From NCBI RefSeq assembly GCF_004827385.1, contig NZ_SRXN01000030.1, positions 1 through 64,000 of the forward strand: DNA of 64,000 nt. Reading direction: 5' to 3'. Origin of the DNA: Ensifer sp. MPMI2T (GTDB lineage: Bacteria > Pseudomonadota > Alphaproteobacteria > Rhizobiales > Rhizobiaceae). The position numbers and the translations under genes were made by a program. The notes beneath the pieces were generated by a model that was not told the origin of the DNA, did not search any database, and was given only the letters and a program-made list of their open reading frames with translations. How positions within the stretch are numbered: the first letter of the stretch is position 1; each line of letters starts with the position of its first letter. This document shows, one piece after another, positions 8,794 through 17,000 of the stretch.

Positions 8794-10536
8794 ATGGCCA
8801 TCTTACCCGACTTCGGTGCAGCGACCTTCATTCCCGGAGCACCGATCGACAACCCTTACCTTCCGCTGATCGCCGGTCACGTCTTGAGCTACAAGGGTGA
8901 TGAGATCGATCCCGATACCGGCGAGGTCACGACGGAGCGCAACGACCTCTTCACCACTTCTGCGACCTTCGAGGTCCGTGGAGTGAGCACAAGCGTGATC
9001 CGTGACACAGTCTACGAGGACGACGTGATTCTCGAGGACACCTTCGATTGGTACGCACAGGACACCGAAGGTAATGTCTGGTACTTCGGCGAGATCGTCG
9101 TCAATTACGAATACGATGACGACGGAAATTTCATCGGCGTCAACCACGAAGGCCAATGGTCCGCCGATGATCCCGGCAACCAGCCGGGCTGGGCGATGAA
9201 GGCGACTCCGGAATTCGGCACGGCCTATTATCTTGAGTTCGCGCCGGGTATCGCCGAGGACGAAAGCATCCTCGCGGAGACCGGGCTCAGCGTCAAAACA
9301 CCGTTCGGGCAGTTTGACGACGTGATCAAGATCATCGACAGCTCCGCCCTCTCCACCGGTGCCGAGTTCAAATATTACGCTCCCGGAGTGGGCCTGATCA
9401 CCGAAACCGCCGTTGCGCCGGACGGCACGACGACGTCGCAGGTCGACCTCTACCGACAAGGCGTGGTTGGCGTGCCGGATCCGGACGACACGGACGACGT
9501 CACGCCTGCTCTGGCGAAACTTGTTGAAGGCAAGGAGGTAAAGAATCTCCCGGACGTGCGTGACCTCGATGTGGCGGACTTCACCGGAGCCGGGACGACG
9601 AAGCAGGTGACGGTGATCGGCGGCTCCACTGACAGCGCCGATGCGCTGGGTGCCTATTTCGTGGATGCGGCCACCGGTGCTATCAGCGAAGCGCGGATAC
9701 TCGTGTCGGATCTCTCCGATGCGTCAAACGGTGACTCGGTGGCTGTCGACGTGCCGGAAGGCCAAAGTCTGTGCCTGTTCCTGGTACGCGGCGTGGACGA
9801 GATCGGAGTCGATCTGGAGCAGTTCGCCGATGGCGGCCTGCAGCTCAAGAACCTCTTGACCGGTGCGACGGCCAACGCGAACGATCCCTTCGCCCCGACC
9901 GTCATGGACGACGGCGGCAACATCTTGCCGATTCAGCCCTTGAGCGCGCTTGGGACCGATGACGGTACAAATCTGTTGAACCCCGCCGGCAGCATGCAGG
10001 CGATCGGGCTCTCCTCGAAGGTGCCGGGGACAGCGGGGATCGAGATTATCGGCTTCGAAGACCGGTTGAACACCAGTCCCGACTATGACGGCGATTTCAA
10101 CGACGCGATCGTCGCGGTCAGCGATGCACCGATAGCGTCCGAAACCGTCAGCCAGCTCGTCCGCGAAGCCGGAGGTGCAAAGTCCGGAGCGGCAGGCGGC
10201 AGTCGGCCGAACGGCATCGGCGCAGGTGACCTCCTAGCCGACGACCAGGCCGACGATCAGACTGAGGGCCAGGTCGAAGATCACGTCGAAGACGCGATCG
10301 ACGACTGGCTTGCTAGCGATACTTTCCGGTTCGTCGACACCGCATTGTATGAGCGGACCGCGGAGTCCGGCACCAGCGGGGGGCGTTTGGTCGTGGCCGA
10401 GGATTGGGCCCTCTCCTTTGGCGAGCGCATCCACGATGATTGGTTTGGCGGTACCGATTTGATCGTCCCGGGCGAGGTCGATGTCGCAGCCACCGGCGCC
10501 GCCTCGCTGAGTGCCGATGGTTTCTTCTTCGCCTGA
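8794..10536 (+). CDS. Acidic DUF4114-domain protein, probably secreted
   Basis: A 580-residue very acidic protein with a good ribosome site (CGGAGGACACGCC). No N-terminal signal peptide is visible. Residues about 1-230 form a beta-rich domain of unknown type. From about 410 to 450 the segment IEIIGFEDRLN and DYDGDFNDAIVAV carries the FED...DFND pattern typical of DUF4114, found in extracellular calcium-dependent proteins. A low-complexity acidic stretch (near 490-505) precedes the last 75 residues, and the chain ends in SADGFFFA. An acidic protein without a signal and with a hydrophobic C-terminus would suit type I secretion, but this is inference and no exporter genes are adjacent. Function unknown. 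Confidence 0.7.
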   Translation: MAILPDFGAATFIPGAPIDNPYLPLIAGHVLSYKGDEIDPDTGEVTTERNDLFTTSATFEVRGVSTSVIRDTVYEDDVILEDTFDWYAQDTEGNVWYFGEIVVNYEYDDDGNFIGVNHEGQWSADDPGNQPGWAMKATPEFGTAYYLEFAPGIAEDESILAETGLSVKTPFGQFDDVIKIIDSSALSTGAEFKYYAPGVGLITETAVAPDGTTTSQVDLYRQGVVGVPDPDDTDDVTPALAKLVEGKEVKNLPDVRDLDVADFTGAGTTKQVTVIGGSTDSADALGAYFVDAATGAISEARILVSDLSDASNGDSVAVDVPEGQSLCLFLVRGVDEIGVDLEQFADGGLQLKNLLTGATANANDPFAPTVMDDGGNILPIQPLSALGTDDGTNLLNPAGSMQAIGLSSKVPGTAGIEIIGFEDRLNTSPDYDGDFNDAIVAVSDAPIASETVSQLVREAGGAKSGAAGGSRPNGIGAGDLLADDQADDQTEGQVEDHVEDAIDDWLASDTFRFVDTALYERTAESGTSGGRLVVAEDWALSFGERIHDDWFGGTDLIVPGEVDVAATGAASLSADGFFFA

Positions 10537-10643
10537 GCCCCGCATTTTGCGTCCGTCTGTTGCGGAACCCGGCCGGCGGGCGCAAAATCCCCACGGCACG
10601 GCAAGTTGCAGCACGCTACCGTGACGAGTTGGAGAGGCGAACC

Positions 10644-11252
10644 ATGGATTGGACCAGGGGACGTGGCCGAACGATCCTTCTCGCGGGTGCGGTATCGGCA
10701 TTCGCGCTGTTGCTCGGCCTTGAGGTCGTGAAGGAGGAGGAGGAGTTGACAGTCGCAGAACTGTTGACGGAAGCGGTGAGCATCGCGCTTCTCGTCGGCT
10801 GCTCCGCCTGCGTGGCGCTGCTTTCTTCGCGCCTTCGCGAACAGGAAGCGGGCAGCCTCGATCTGCGCGACAAGGTCGCGCGTATACGTGAAAGCAATGC
10901 CCAGTGGCGCGCCGACCTAGCCGACCACGTTCAGGAACTCGGCGCGGCCATCCAGCGCCAGTTCGCGGCCTGGGGCTGCACCCAAGCGGAGCAGGAGGTC
11001 GGTTTGCTGCTGCTGAAAGGCTTCAGCCACAAGGAGATCGCGCGGATCCGGGGCGCAAGCGAAGCGACCATTCGCCAGCAGGCGACCTCGGTTTACCACA
11101 AGGCCGAGCTTTCCGGCCGCGCCGCGCTCTCTGCCTACTTCCTGGAGGAGCTGCTGATGCCGCCGGGGCCGACGTCGCCGTCTCCCGCCCACGGCGACGG
11201 CTTCGCGCGTCCGGAGATCTCCGAAGCAGCCGGCCGAACCACACCGGGCTGA
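10644..11252 (+). CDS. Membrane-anchored LuxR-type HTH regulator
   Basis: A 202-residue protein behind GGAGAGGCGACC. Two hydrophobic segments (about 9-26 and 41-61) separated by an acidic linker anchor it in the membrane. A short coiled stretch (REQEAGSLDLRDKVARIRES) leads into a LuxR/GerE-type helix-turn-helix: TQAEQEVGLLLLKGFSHKEI, then the recognition region GASEATIRQQATSVYHKAELSGRAAL. It lacks any receiver or autoinducer domain, so it would read membrane state or a partner protein. It starts about 110 bases after the DUF4114 gene in the same direction and probably regulates that group. No counterpart kinase is nearby. Confidence 0.75.
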   Translation: MDWTRGRGRTILLAGAVSAFALLLGLEVVKEEEELTVAELLTEAVSIALLVGCSACVALLSSRLREQEAGSLDLRDKVARIRESNAQWRADLADHVQELGAAIQRQFAAWGCTQAEQEVGLLLLKGFSHKEIARIRGASEATIRQQATSVYHKAELSGRAALSAYFLEELLMPPGPTSPSPAHGDGFARPEISEAAGRTTPG

Positions 11253-11663
11253 GCGCGAGGATAGCGCTCCGTCACGGCGGTTTCGTAATGATCGGCAAGC
11301 GCGAATCTGAACGATCGGGTTTTCGATGCAGCACGTCGCTCATCAACGCTGGCATCGGCATGCAATCGTATCGCAATTCGATTGACTACCAGACGAAGGG
11401 GATGAGGCGATAGCGCACCCGCGCCGCATAGTCGCCGTAGCCGGCAAGGCCCGCCCGGCCCCTGCGCCGACGACGCTGCGCTTCACTCGGAAGTCGCATA
11501 CCGCTCATCGCCGGCGTGGCCCCCCCGCGATGAGCGAAACGCAGCTGCGACGGCAGCTCGCCTTCACGCTGTCGTGTGCAGGTCGCTGCTTAACAACCCT
11601 TTCCTCGATCCCCATATAAAGGGCGTGCTTCCCGACGCCGGTCCGCCGGGAAGGAGGGTTTTT
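11253..11663. other. Intergenic stretch between the LuxR-type gene and the 28-aa ORF
   Basis: No intact gene is visible. The stretch holds a short minus-strand coding remnant (11386-11460) and, at its end, the leader of the 28-residue ORF with its AAGGAGGG site. Short plus-strand frames here lack ribosome sites. Confidence 0.6.
11386..11460 (-). pseudogene. 3' remnant of an isoprenylcysteine methyltransferase-like gene
   Basis: Read on the minus strand, the bases end in GYGDYAARVRYRLIPFVW and a TAG stop. Integral-membrane methyltransferases of the isoprenylcysteine/DUF1295 type commonly end with a YRLIPGVW-like tail. Upstream of this tail the frame loses any similarity (arginine-rich, then stop), and there is no start or membrane segment. 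I read it as the decayed end of a deleted gene; the match is short, so this is a moderate claim. Confidence 0.4.
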
Positions 11664-11750
11664 ATGTATCGCTATATGATGAAGGAACTCATGCTCGTCA
11701 TCGTCGGGCTGGCTGTCTTCTCGACGTTGATGCTGCTTTTCCTTCTGTAG
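11664..11750 (+). CDS. Small single-pass membrane peptide, 28 aa
   Basis: ATG at 11664 follows a very strong AAGGAGGG site at ideal spacing. The product is 28 residues: a short MYRYMMKEL head and then one uninterrupted hydrophobic helix (LMLVIVGLAVFSTLMLLFLL) to the C-terminus. Nothing identifies its function. The strong translation signal plus a clean membrane segment argue for a real gene. It stands alone, followed by a convergent DUF1810 gene. Confidence 0.6.
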   Translation: MYRYMMKELMLVIVGLAVFSTLMLLFLL

Positions 11751-11770
11751 ACATTCTGAAGACGCCGGCG

Positions 11771-12199
11771 TCAGCCTTCACCGAGCTTTTCAAGCGTCCT
11801 CGGGTCCCTCTCTCCGTCGAAATAGCGCTCGAGCGCCCTCGCGAAGGCACCGACTGTCGGGCCGGCCTTTTCGAACAGCGTCATGGACGAGCGAAACTTG
11901 AGATCATCCGGTCGACCGAAAATCTCGCGCGCGGACCGGCCCTGAACGGCGTTGACCGCCTCCGTGCACTCGAGAATGCGGTGGCCAAGCAGCGGATGCC
12001 GTAGATAGGCCCGCGCCTCGTCCAGGTTCGCAAGCGCATAATATTGCGCCGTCGGGGAATGACCGAGGCCCTCGATCTGCGGAAAGATGAACCACATCCA
12101 ATGGGTCCGCTTGGCGCCGGCGGTGAGCTCCGCGAGCGCGGCGCGATACGTGCTTTCCTGCGCTTTCACGAAGCGCTCGAGATCGAAGGCCTCTTGCAT
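11771..12199 (-). CDS. DUF1810 family protein
   Basis: A 142-residue soluble protein spanning the whole DUF1810 family length. Conserved stretches are RFVKAQ near the N-terminus, KRTHWMWFIFPQIEGLGHS (about 31-49), LGHRILECTEAV and LKFRSSMTLFE. The family is often annotated calpastatin-like, but its biochemical role is not established. The start is supported by GGGAAGGAAGG. It is the upstream neighbour of nothing obvious; the same-strand aldo/keto reductase gene ends 40 bases before it. Confidence 0.85.
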   Translation of the reverse strand: MQEAFDLERFVKAQESTYRAALAELTAGAKRTHWMWFIFPQIEGLGHSPTAQYYALANLDEARAYLRHPLLGHRILECTEAVNAVQGRSAREIFGRPDDLKFRSSMTLFEKAGPTVGAFARALERYFDGERDPRTLEKLGEG

Positions 12200-12238
12200 C
12201 GGTGCCTTCCTTCCCGTCCCCCGTGGGGGCCGGTCGTC

Positions 12239-13225
12239 TTACCATCTATGATGAACATGAACCCTGATCAGCCGCTCGTAAAGTGCGGCGATCGCGGCCA
12301 TGGTCGCATTGTCTGGTGCCGGGAGCGCGCTTGCCGCGGCATTCGACTGCGCCTGCGCCTCGTTGCGGGCGCCGGGGATAACGACTGAAACGGCCGGCTG
12401 CTCGAGGATCCAGCGTAGTGCGAACTGCGCCATCGGCACATTGACCGGCACCAGCGTGCGCAACTCTTCCACCGCTTCGAGTGCGATGTCGAAAGGCACA
12501 CCGGCGAAGGTTTCACCGACATCGAAGGCCTCGCCGTGGCGGTTGAAATTGCGGTGGTCGTCAGCCGCAAAAACCGTGTCCTTGCCGATCTTGCCCGTCA
12601 GCAGGCCGGAGGCGAGCGGAACACGCACGATGACACCGACATTTTTCTTCCGCGCCTCGGCGAAAAACAATTCCTGCGGGCGCTGACGGAAGGTGTTGTA
12701 GATGATCTGAACCGTCGCTACGCCCGGATATTCGATCGCCTTCAGCGCCTCCTCGACCTTTTCCACCGAGACACCGTAGTGGCGGATCTTGCCCTTGGCG
12801 ATCAGTCGGTCGAGTGCCTCGAAGACGTCCGGACGATAATAGACGTCCGTCGGCGGGCAATGCAGTTGCACGAGATCGAGCGTTTCGACGCCGAGATTCT
12901 GGAGGCTACGGTCGATGAAGGCCTCGATATTGGCGGCCGTGTAGCCGTCGGCGACATGTGGATTGAGCCGGCGGCCGGCCTTGGTGGCAACGAAGGGCTT
13001 TTCGCCGCCGCGCTCCTTCAGCACCGCTGCTATGATCTTTTCCGAACGTCCGTCGCCGTAAACGTCGGCCGTGTCGATGAAGGTGACGCCGCTGTCGAGC
13101 GCGGCGCGAAGCGCGCGCTTGCCGTCTTCTTCGCTGACGTCGCCCCAGGCGCCGCCGATCTGCCAGGCGCCGAAGCCGATTTCCGAGATCGTTGCGCCCG
13201 TTCGTCCCAAAACTCTCGTTTTCAT
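12239..13225 (-). CDS. Aldo/keto reductase
   Basis: A 328-residue TIM-barrel NADPH-dependent reductase. It opens with MKTRVLGRTGATISEIGFGAWQ, typical of the potassium-channel-beta/YajO-like branch. The catalytic tetrad is visible: Asp and Tyr in FIDTADVYGDGRSE, Lys in FVATKAG and His in LVQLHCPP. The coenzyme region near the C-terminus is VVIPGARNEAQAQSNAAA. ATG 13225 has GAGGACATCGGA before it; an earlier in-frame ATG at 13261 has none. The physiological substrate is unknown. The YigZ-family gene lies upstream in the same direction, 42 bases away. Confidence 0.92.
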   Translation of the reverse strand: MKTRVLGRTGATISEIGFGAWQIGGAWGDVSEEDGKRALRAALDSGVTFIDTADVYGDGRSEKIIAAVLKERGGEKPFVATKAGRRLNPHVADGYTAANIEAFIDRSLQNLGVETLDLVQLHCPPTDVYYRPDVFEALDRLIAKGKIRHYGVSVEKVEEALKAIEYPGVATVQIIYNTFRQRPQELFFAEARKKNVGVIVRVPLASGLLTGKIGKDTVFAADDHRNFNRHGEAFDVGETFAGVPFDIALEAVEELRTLVPVNVPMAQFALRWILEQPAVSVVIPGARNEAQAQSNAAASALPAPDNATMAAIAALYERLIRVHVHHRW

Positions 13226-13267
13226 TCCGATGTCCTCGTCGTGTTCGGTTGTGTTTCGCATGGAGGT

Positions 13268-13852
13268 TCAGTCTCCGAGCGAGATGGTTGCCTTGCCGCG
13301 ACTGAGATCGGTGACGAGTGCGAGGACCTCCGCCGCGATGTCCCTGCGCATCTCGGTCGTCAGGACCGCCCCCGTATCCGTGAATGTTTCTCCGGCGACC
13401 GTTACCCCGCGGGCCGTCAGCCGCGCTTTGATCAGGGCAAGATCGGTAAAGTCGCAGACGATCGTGGCGCGCTGCGTGTCGACGAGTTCTGCCTTTTCAG
13501 CGGCCCGCAGGCAGAGTGCCGCAGTGCCGCCATAGGCGCGGATCAGACCGCCGCTTCCAAGCAGGACGCCGCCGAACCATCGGGTGACGACGACCGCAAC
13601 GCGATCGAGCGATTGGCCGTCGATCGCCGCAAGGATCGGCTTGCCCGCCGTACCGCTCGGCTCGCCATCGTCACTGAACCGATAGGTCTGGCCGATCCGC
13701 CAGGCCCAGCAATTGTGATTGGCGGTCGGGTCGGAATGCGCGGCGAGAAGGGCCTTTGCCGATTGCTCGTCCTCGATCGGGCCGGCTATCGCCAGGAACC
13801 GGCTTTTCTTGATTTCCTGTGTCGAAGTTTCGATGCGCTGAAGCGTGAACAT
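13268..13852 (-). CDS. YigZ/IMPACT family protein (UPF0029 plus DUF1949)
   Basis: A 194-residue cytosolic protein. Residues 1-120 are the UPF0029 domain with the family signature RFSDDGEPSGTAGKPIL and the following VVVTRWFGGVLLGSGGLIRAY. The last about 60 residues are the small ferredoxin-like domain seen in bacterial YigZ. Eukaryotic IMPACT acts on the Gcn2 pathway; in bacteria the role is not settled, with translation-related functions proposed. GGAAGCAGCGG precedes the start. Confidence 0.9.
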   Translation of the reverse strand: MFTLQRIETSTQEIKKSRFLAIAGPIEDEQSAKALLAAHSDPTANHNCWAWRIGQTYRFSDDGEPSGTAGKPILAAIDGQSLDRVAVVVTRWFGGVLLGSGGLIRAYGGTAALCLRAAEKAELVDTQRATIVCDFTDLALIKARLTARGVTVAGETFTDTGAVLTTEMRRDIAAEVLALVTDLSRGKATISLGD

Positions 13853-13926
13853 CCGCTGCTTCCGTTTTCAGGCGTGATAGCGGATTGGGGAAGGATGCGC
13901 CAGCGGGCAAAGTGACGGGTGTGGCC

Positions 13927-14076
13927 GCCCCTCATCCCGCTGCCGCGACCTTCTCCCCGCAGGCGGGGAGAAGGGACCCGTGGCACCGCCTCGTCCCCAA
14001 GGTCACCGCGAGTAATGCCTCGGCGAGCGGCACGTCCCCTCTCCCCGCCTGCGGGGAGAGGGCTAGGGTGAGGGGC
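13927..14076. repeat. RIME-like intergenic palindromic element
   Basis: Outer arms run GCCCCTCATCCCGC... and ...GGGTGAGGGGC, each carrying an inner hairpin built on CTCCCCGC and GCGGGGAG. This is the shape of the Rhizobium-specific intergenic mosaic elements (RIME1). It separates the 5' end of the YigZ gene from the 3' end of putA and could act as the putA transcript end. Confidence 0.8.
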
Positions 14077-14097
14077 GCAGATCCGGAACGCCGACGC

Positions 14098-17000
14098 TCA
14101 CCCGATCGCCATCAGGCTGGCGTTGCCCCCGGCCGCCGCGGTATTGATCGAGGTCGAAACCTCTTCCAGGAGCCAGTTGAGGCAGTAGGCATCGGGGTTG
14201 CGGGCGATCTCTTCTTTCGACGCAGCCTGGACGAGCACGAGCGGACCGGGCAGGGCGGCGATCGCCTTGTTGACGATGCGGATGCGTTCGGCGTCGCCCT
14301 CGACGAGGGCACCGGCGAAGGGGCCGTCCGCAGCCCAGTCCTTCGACCAGGAAAGACGGACGGCGACGCTTTGGGGCAGGCCTTTGAGCGAAGGCTGCAG
14401 GCCGGAGGCAGCGTCGATGACGACGCTGTTGCCGGTCGCGAGCGCTGCGGCGAGCTGATGGTAGAGACCCGTTTCGCTTTCAGGCACGAGCAGAATGCGG
14501 CCGCGCGGGTGTAGCGCGTAGAGATTGCGCTCGCCGACCGGGCCCGGCAGCTCCAGCTCAAGCCCGAGTGCCGAACTGCTGCCGGCGTTGCGCGCCGCTT
14601 CCGCTTCGGCCCTCGCGCCGCGGCCGTCGAGCCACTTGGCGAAGTCGAGGAGGGCAGGGTCCGTATGAACCGAGCTATGCTGCGGTGGCACCGGCGCTGT
14701 CGTCACCAGCCGGCCGAGATAGAGCGGTCCGCCCGCCTTGGGTCCGGTGCCGGAAAGGCCGCGTCCGCCAAACGGTTGCACGCCGACCACGGCGCCGATG
14801 ATGTTGCGGTTCACATAGAGGTTGCCGGCCTTCACGCGGCTCGTCACGTGCGCGATCGTCTCGTCGAGGCGCGTGTGGAGGCCGAAGGTCAGGCCGTAGC
14901 CGGTGGCGTTGATGTCATCGACCAGCCGGTCGAGATCATCGCGGCGGTAGCGGATGACGTGCAGCACCGGCCCGAAGACTTCACGCTTGAGATCGGAGAG
15001 TTTCTGGAGCTCGATGATCGTCGGCGGCACGAAGGTGCCTTGATCCGTCTCGGCGGCAAGGCCGATCTGCTCCACCTTGCGGCCAAGCCCGCGCATTGCA
15101 TCGATGTGCTTTTCGATGGTGCCCTTAGCCTCGGCGGTGATGACCGGGCCGACGTCGACGGAAAGGCGGTCGGTGCGGCCGATGTTTAGTTCGTGCAACG
15201 CCCCCTTCAGCATGGCGAGCGTGCGATCGGCGACGTCCTCCTGCAGGCACAGCACGCGCAGCGCCGAGCAGCGCTGGCCGGCGCTGTCGAAGGCCGATGC
15301 GATCACGTCGCCGACCACCTGTTCGGCAAGCGCCGAGGAATCGACGATCATCGCGTTCTGGCCGCCGGTCTCGGCGATCAGCGGGATCGGCCGTCCCGCA
15401 GGCGAAAGCCGGTCGGCGAGTTGCGCCTGAATGAGCCGCGCGACTTCCGTCGACCCCGTGAACATCACGCCGGCGATCTCCGGTGCGGCGACCAGCGCCG
15501 CGCCAACACGGCCGTCGCCGGGCAGGAGTTGCAGCACATTGGCCGGAATGCCCGCCTCATGCAGCAGGCGCACACCTTCGGCGGCAATCAAGGGCGTTTC
15601 TTCCGCGGGCTTGGCGAGCACCGGATTGCCCGCGACGAGTGCGGCAGCAATCTGGCCGGTGAAGATCGCCAGCGGGAAGTTCCAGGGGCTGATGCAGACG
15701 ATCGGGCCTAGCGGCTTGTGGCCGGGCCCGAGCGTGCGGCGGGTCTGTTCGGCGTAATAGCGCAGGAAGTCGATTGCCTCGCGCACTTCGGCGATCGCGT
15801 TCGGCAGCGACTTGCCGGCCTCGCGGGCAATCAGCCCGAGGAGCGTCGGCATGCGCGCCTGCATCAGCTCGGCCGCGCGGTTGAGGCAGGCGGCTCTTTC
15901 CGCCGGAGCAACTGCGGCCCATGCTTCGGCGGCCTCGAGAGCGAGGCCAGCCGCGCGCTTGGCATCCGCGTCCGACGTTTCCGTTACCGATCCGACGATG
16001 TCGCGGTGGTCGCTGGGGTTGATGACCGGGCGCGTTTCGCCGGACGCCGCGCCGGTCGCAAGCTGCGGCACGGCGGCCCAGGCGATTGCGGCACTTGCCT
16101 TCAATGCCTCCGTCAGCGAGGCGAGACTCTCTTCATTCGAAAGATCGACGCCCGCGGAATTGGCACGCGTCTCGCCGAAGATCTTCGCCGGCAAGGCGAT
16201 TTGGTCGTGCTTGGCACCAGCCACCGGCATGGAACGGGCGGTTTCGACGGGATCGGCGGTGAGCTCTTCGACGGAGACGTTGGGGTCGTTGATGCGATGG
16301 ACGAAGGAGGAGTTCGCGCCGTTTTCGAGCAGCCGCCGGACTAGATAGGCAAGCAGCGTCTCGTGCGTGCCGACCGGCGCATAGATGCGGCACGGCCGAC
16401 CGAGCTTGCCGGAACCGACGACCTCCTCATAAAGCGGCTCGCCCATGCCATGGAGGCACTGGAACTCGTATTTGCCGACCTGAAAATCCTTGCCGGCCAT
16501 GTGATAGATGGTGGCGAGCGTCTGCGCGTTGTGGGTGGCAAACTGCGGGAAGATCACGTCGGTCGCCGAGAGCAGCTTGCGGGCGCAGGCGACATAGGAA
16601 ACGTCCGTATAAATCTTGCGCGTGAAGACAGGGAAATCCTCAAGCCCGTCGAGCTGCGCGCGTTTGATCTCGGCGTCCCAATAGGCGCCCTTGACGAGTC
16701 TCACCATGATGCGCCGGCCCGAGCGCCGGGCGAGATCGATGATGAAATCCAGAACGAAGGGGCAGCGTTTGCCGTAGGCCTGCACGACGAAGCCCATGCC
16801 GTTCCAGCCGGAGAGATCGGCGTCGAGGCAAAGCTCTTCGAGGAGGTCGAGCGACAGCTCCAGCCGGTCAGCTTCCTCGGCGTCGATGTTGAGACCGATG
16901 TCGTATTTCTTGGCGATGAGCGCGAGCGCCTTCACCTTCGGCAGCAATTCGCTCATGACGCGGGAGGCCTGCGCGCGCGTGTAGCGCGGGTGGAGCGCCG

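Noticed and set aside
8794-10536. RTX adhesin
   Set aside because: No GGxGxDxxx nonapeptide repeats and no adjacent type I exporter; only the DUF4114 pattern supports secretion.
13927-14076. Possible CRISPR-like repeats
   Set aside because: The repeated arms are palindromic RIME parts, without regular spacers or cas genes anywhere in the window.
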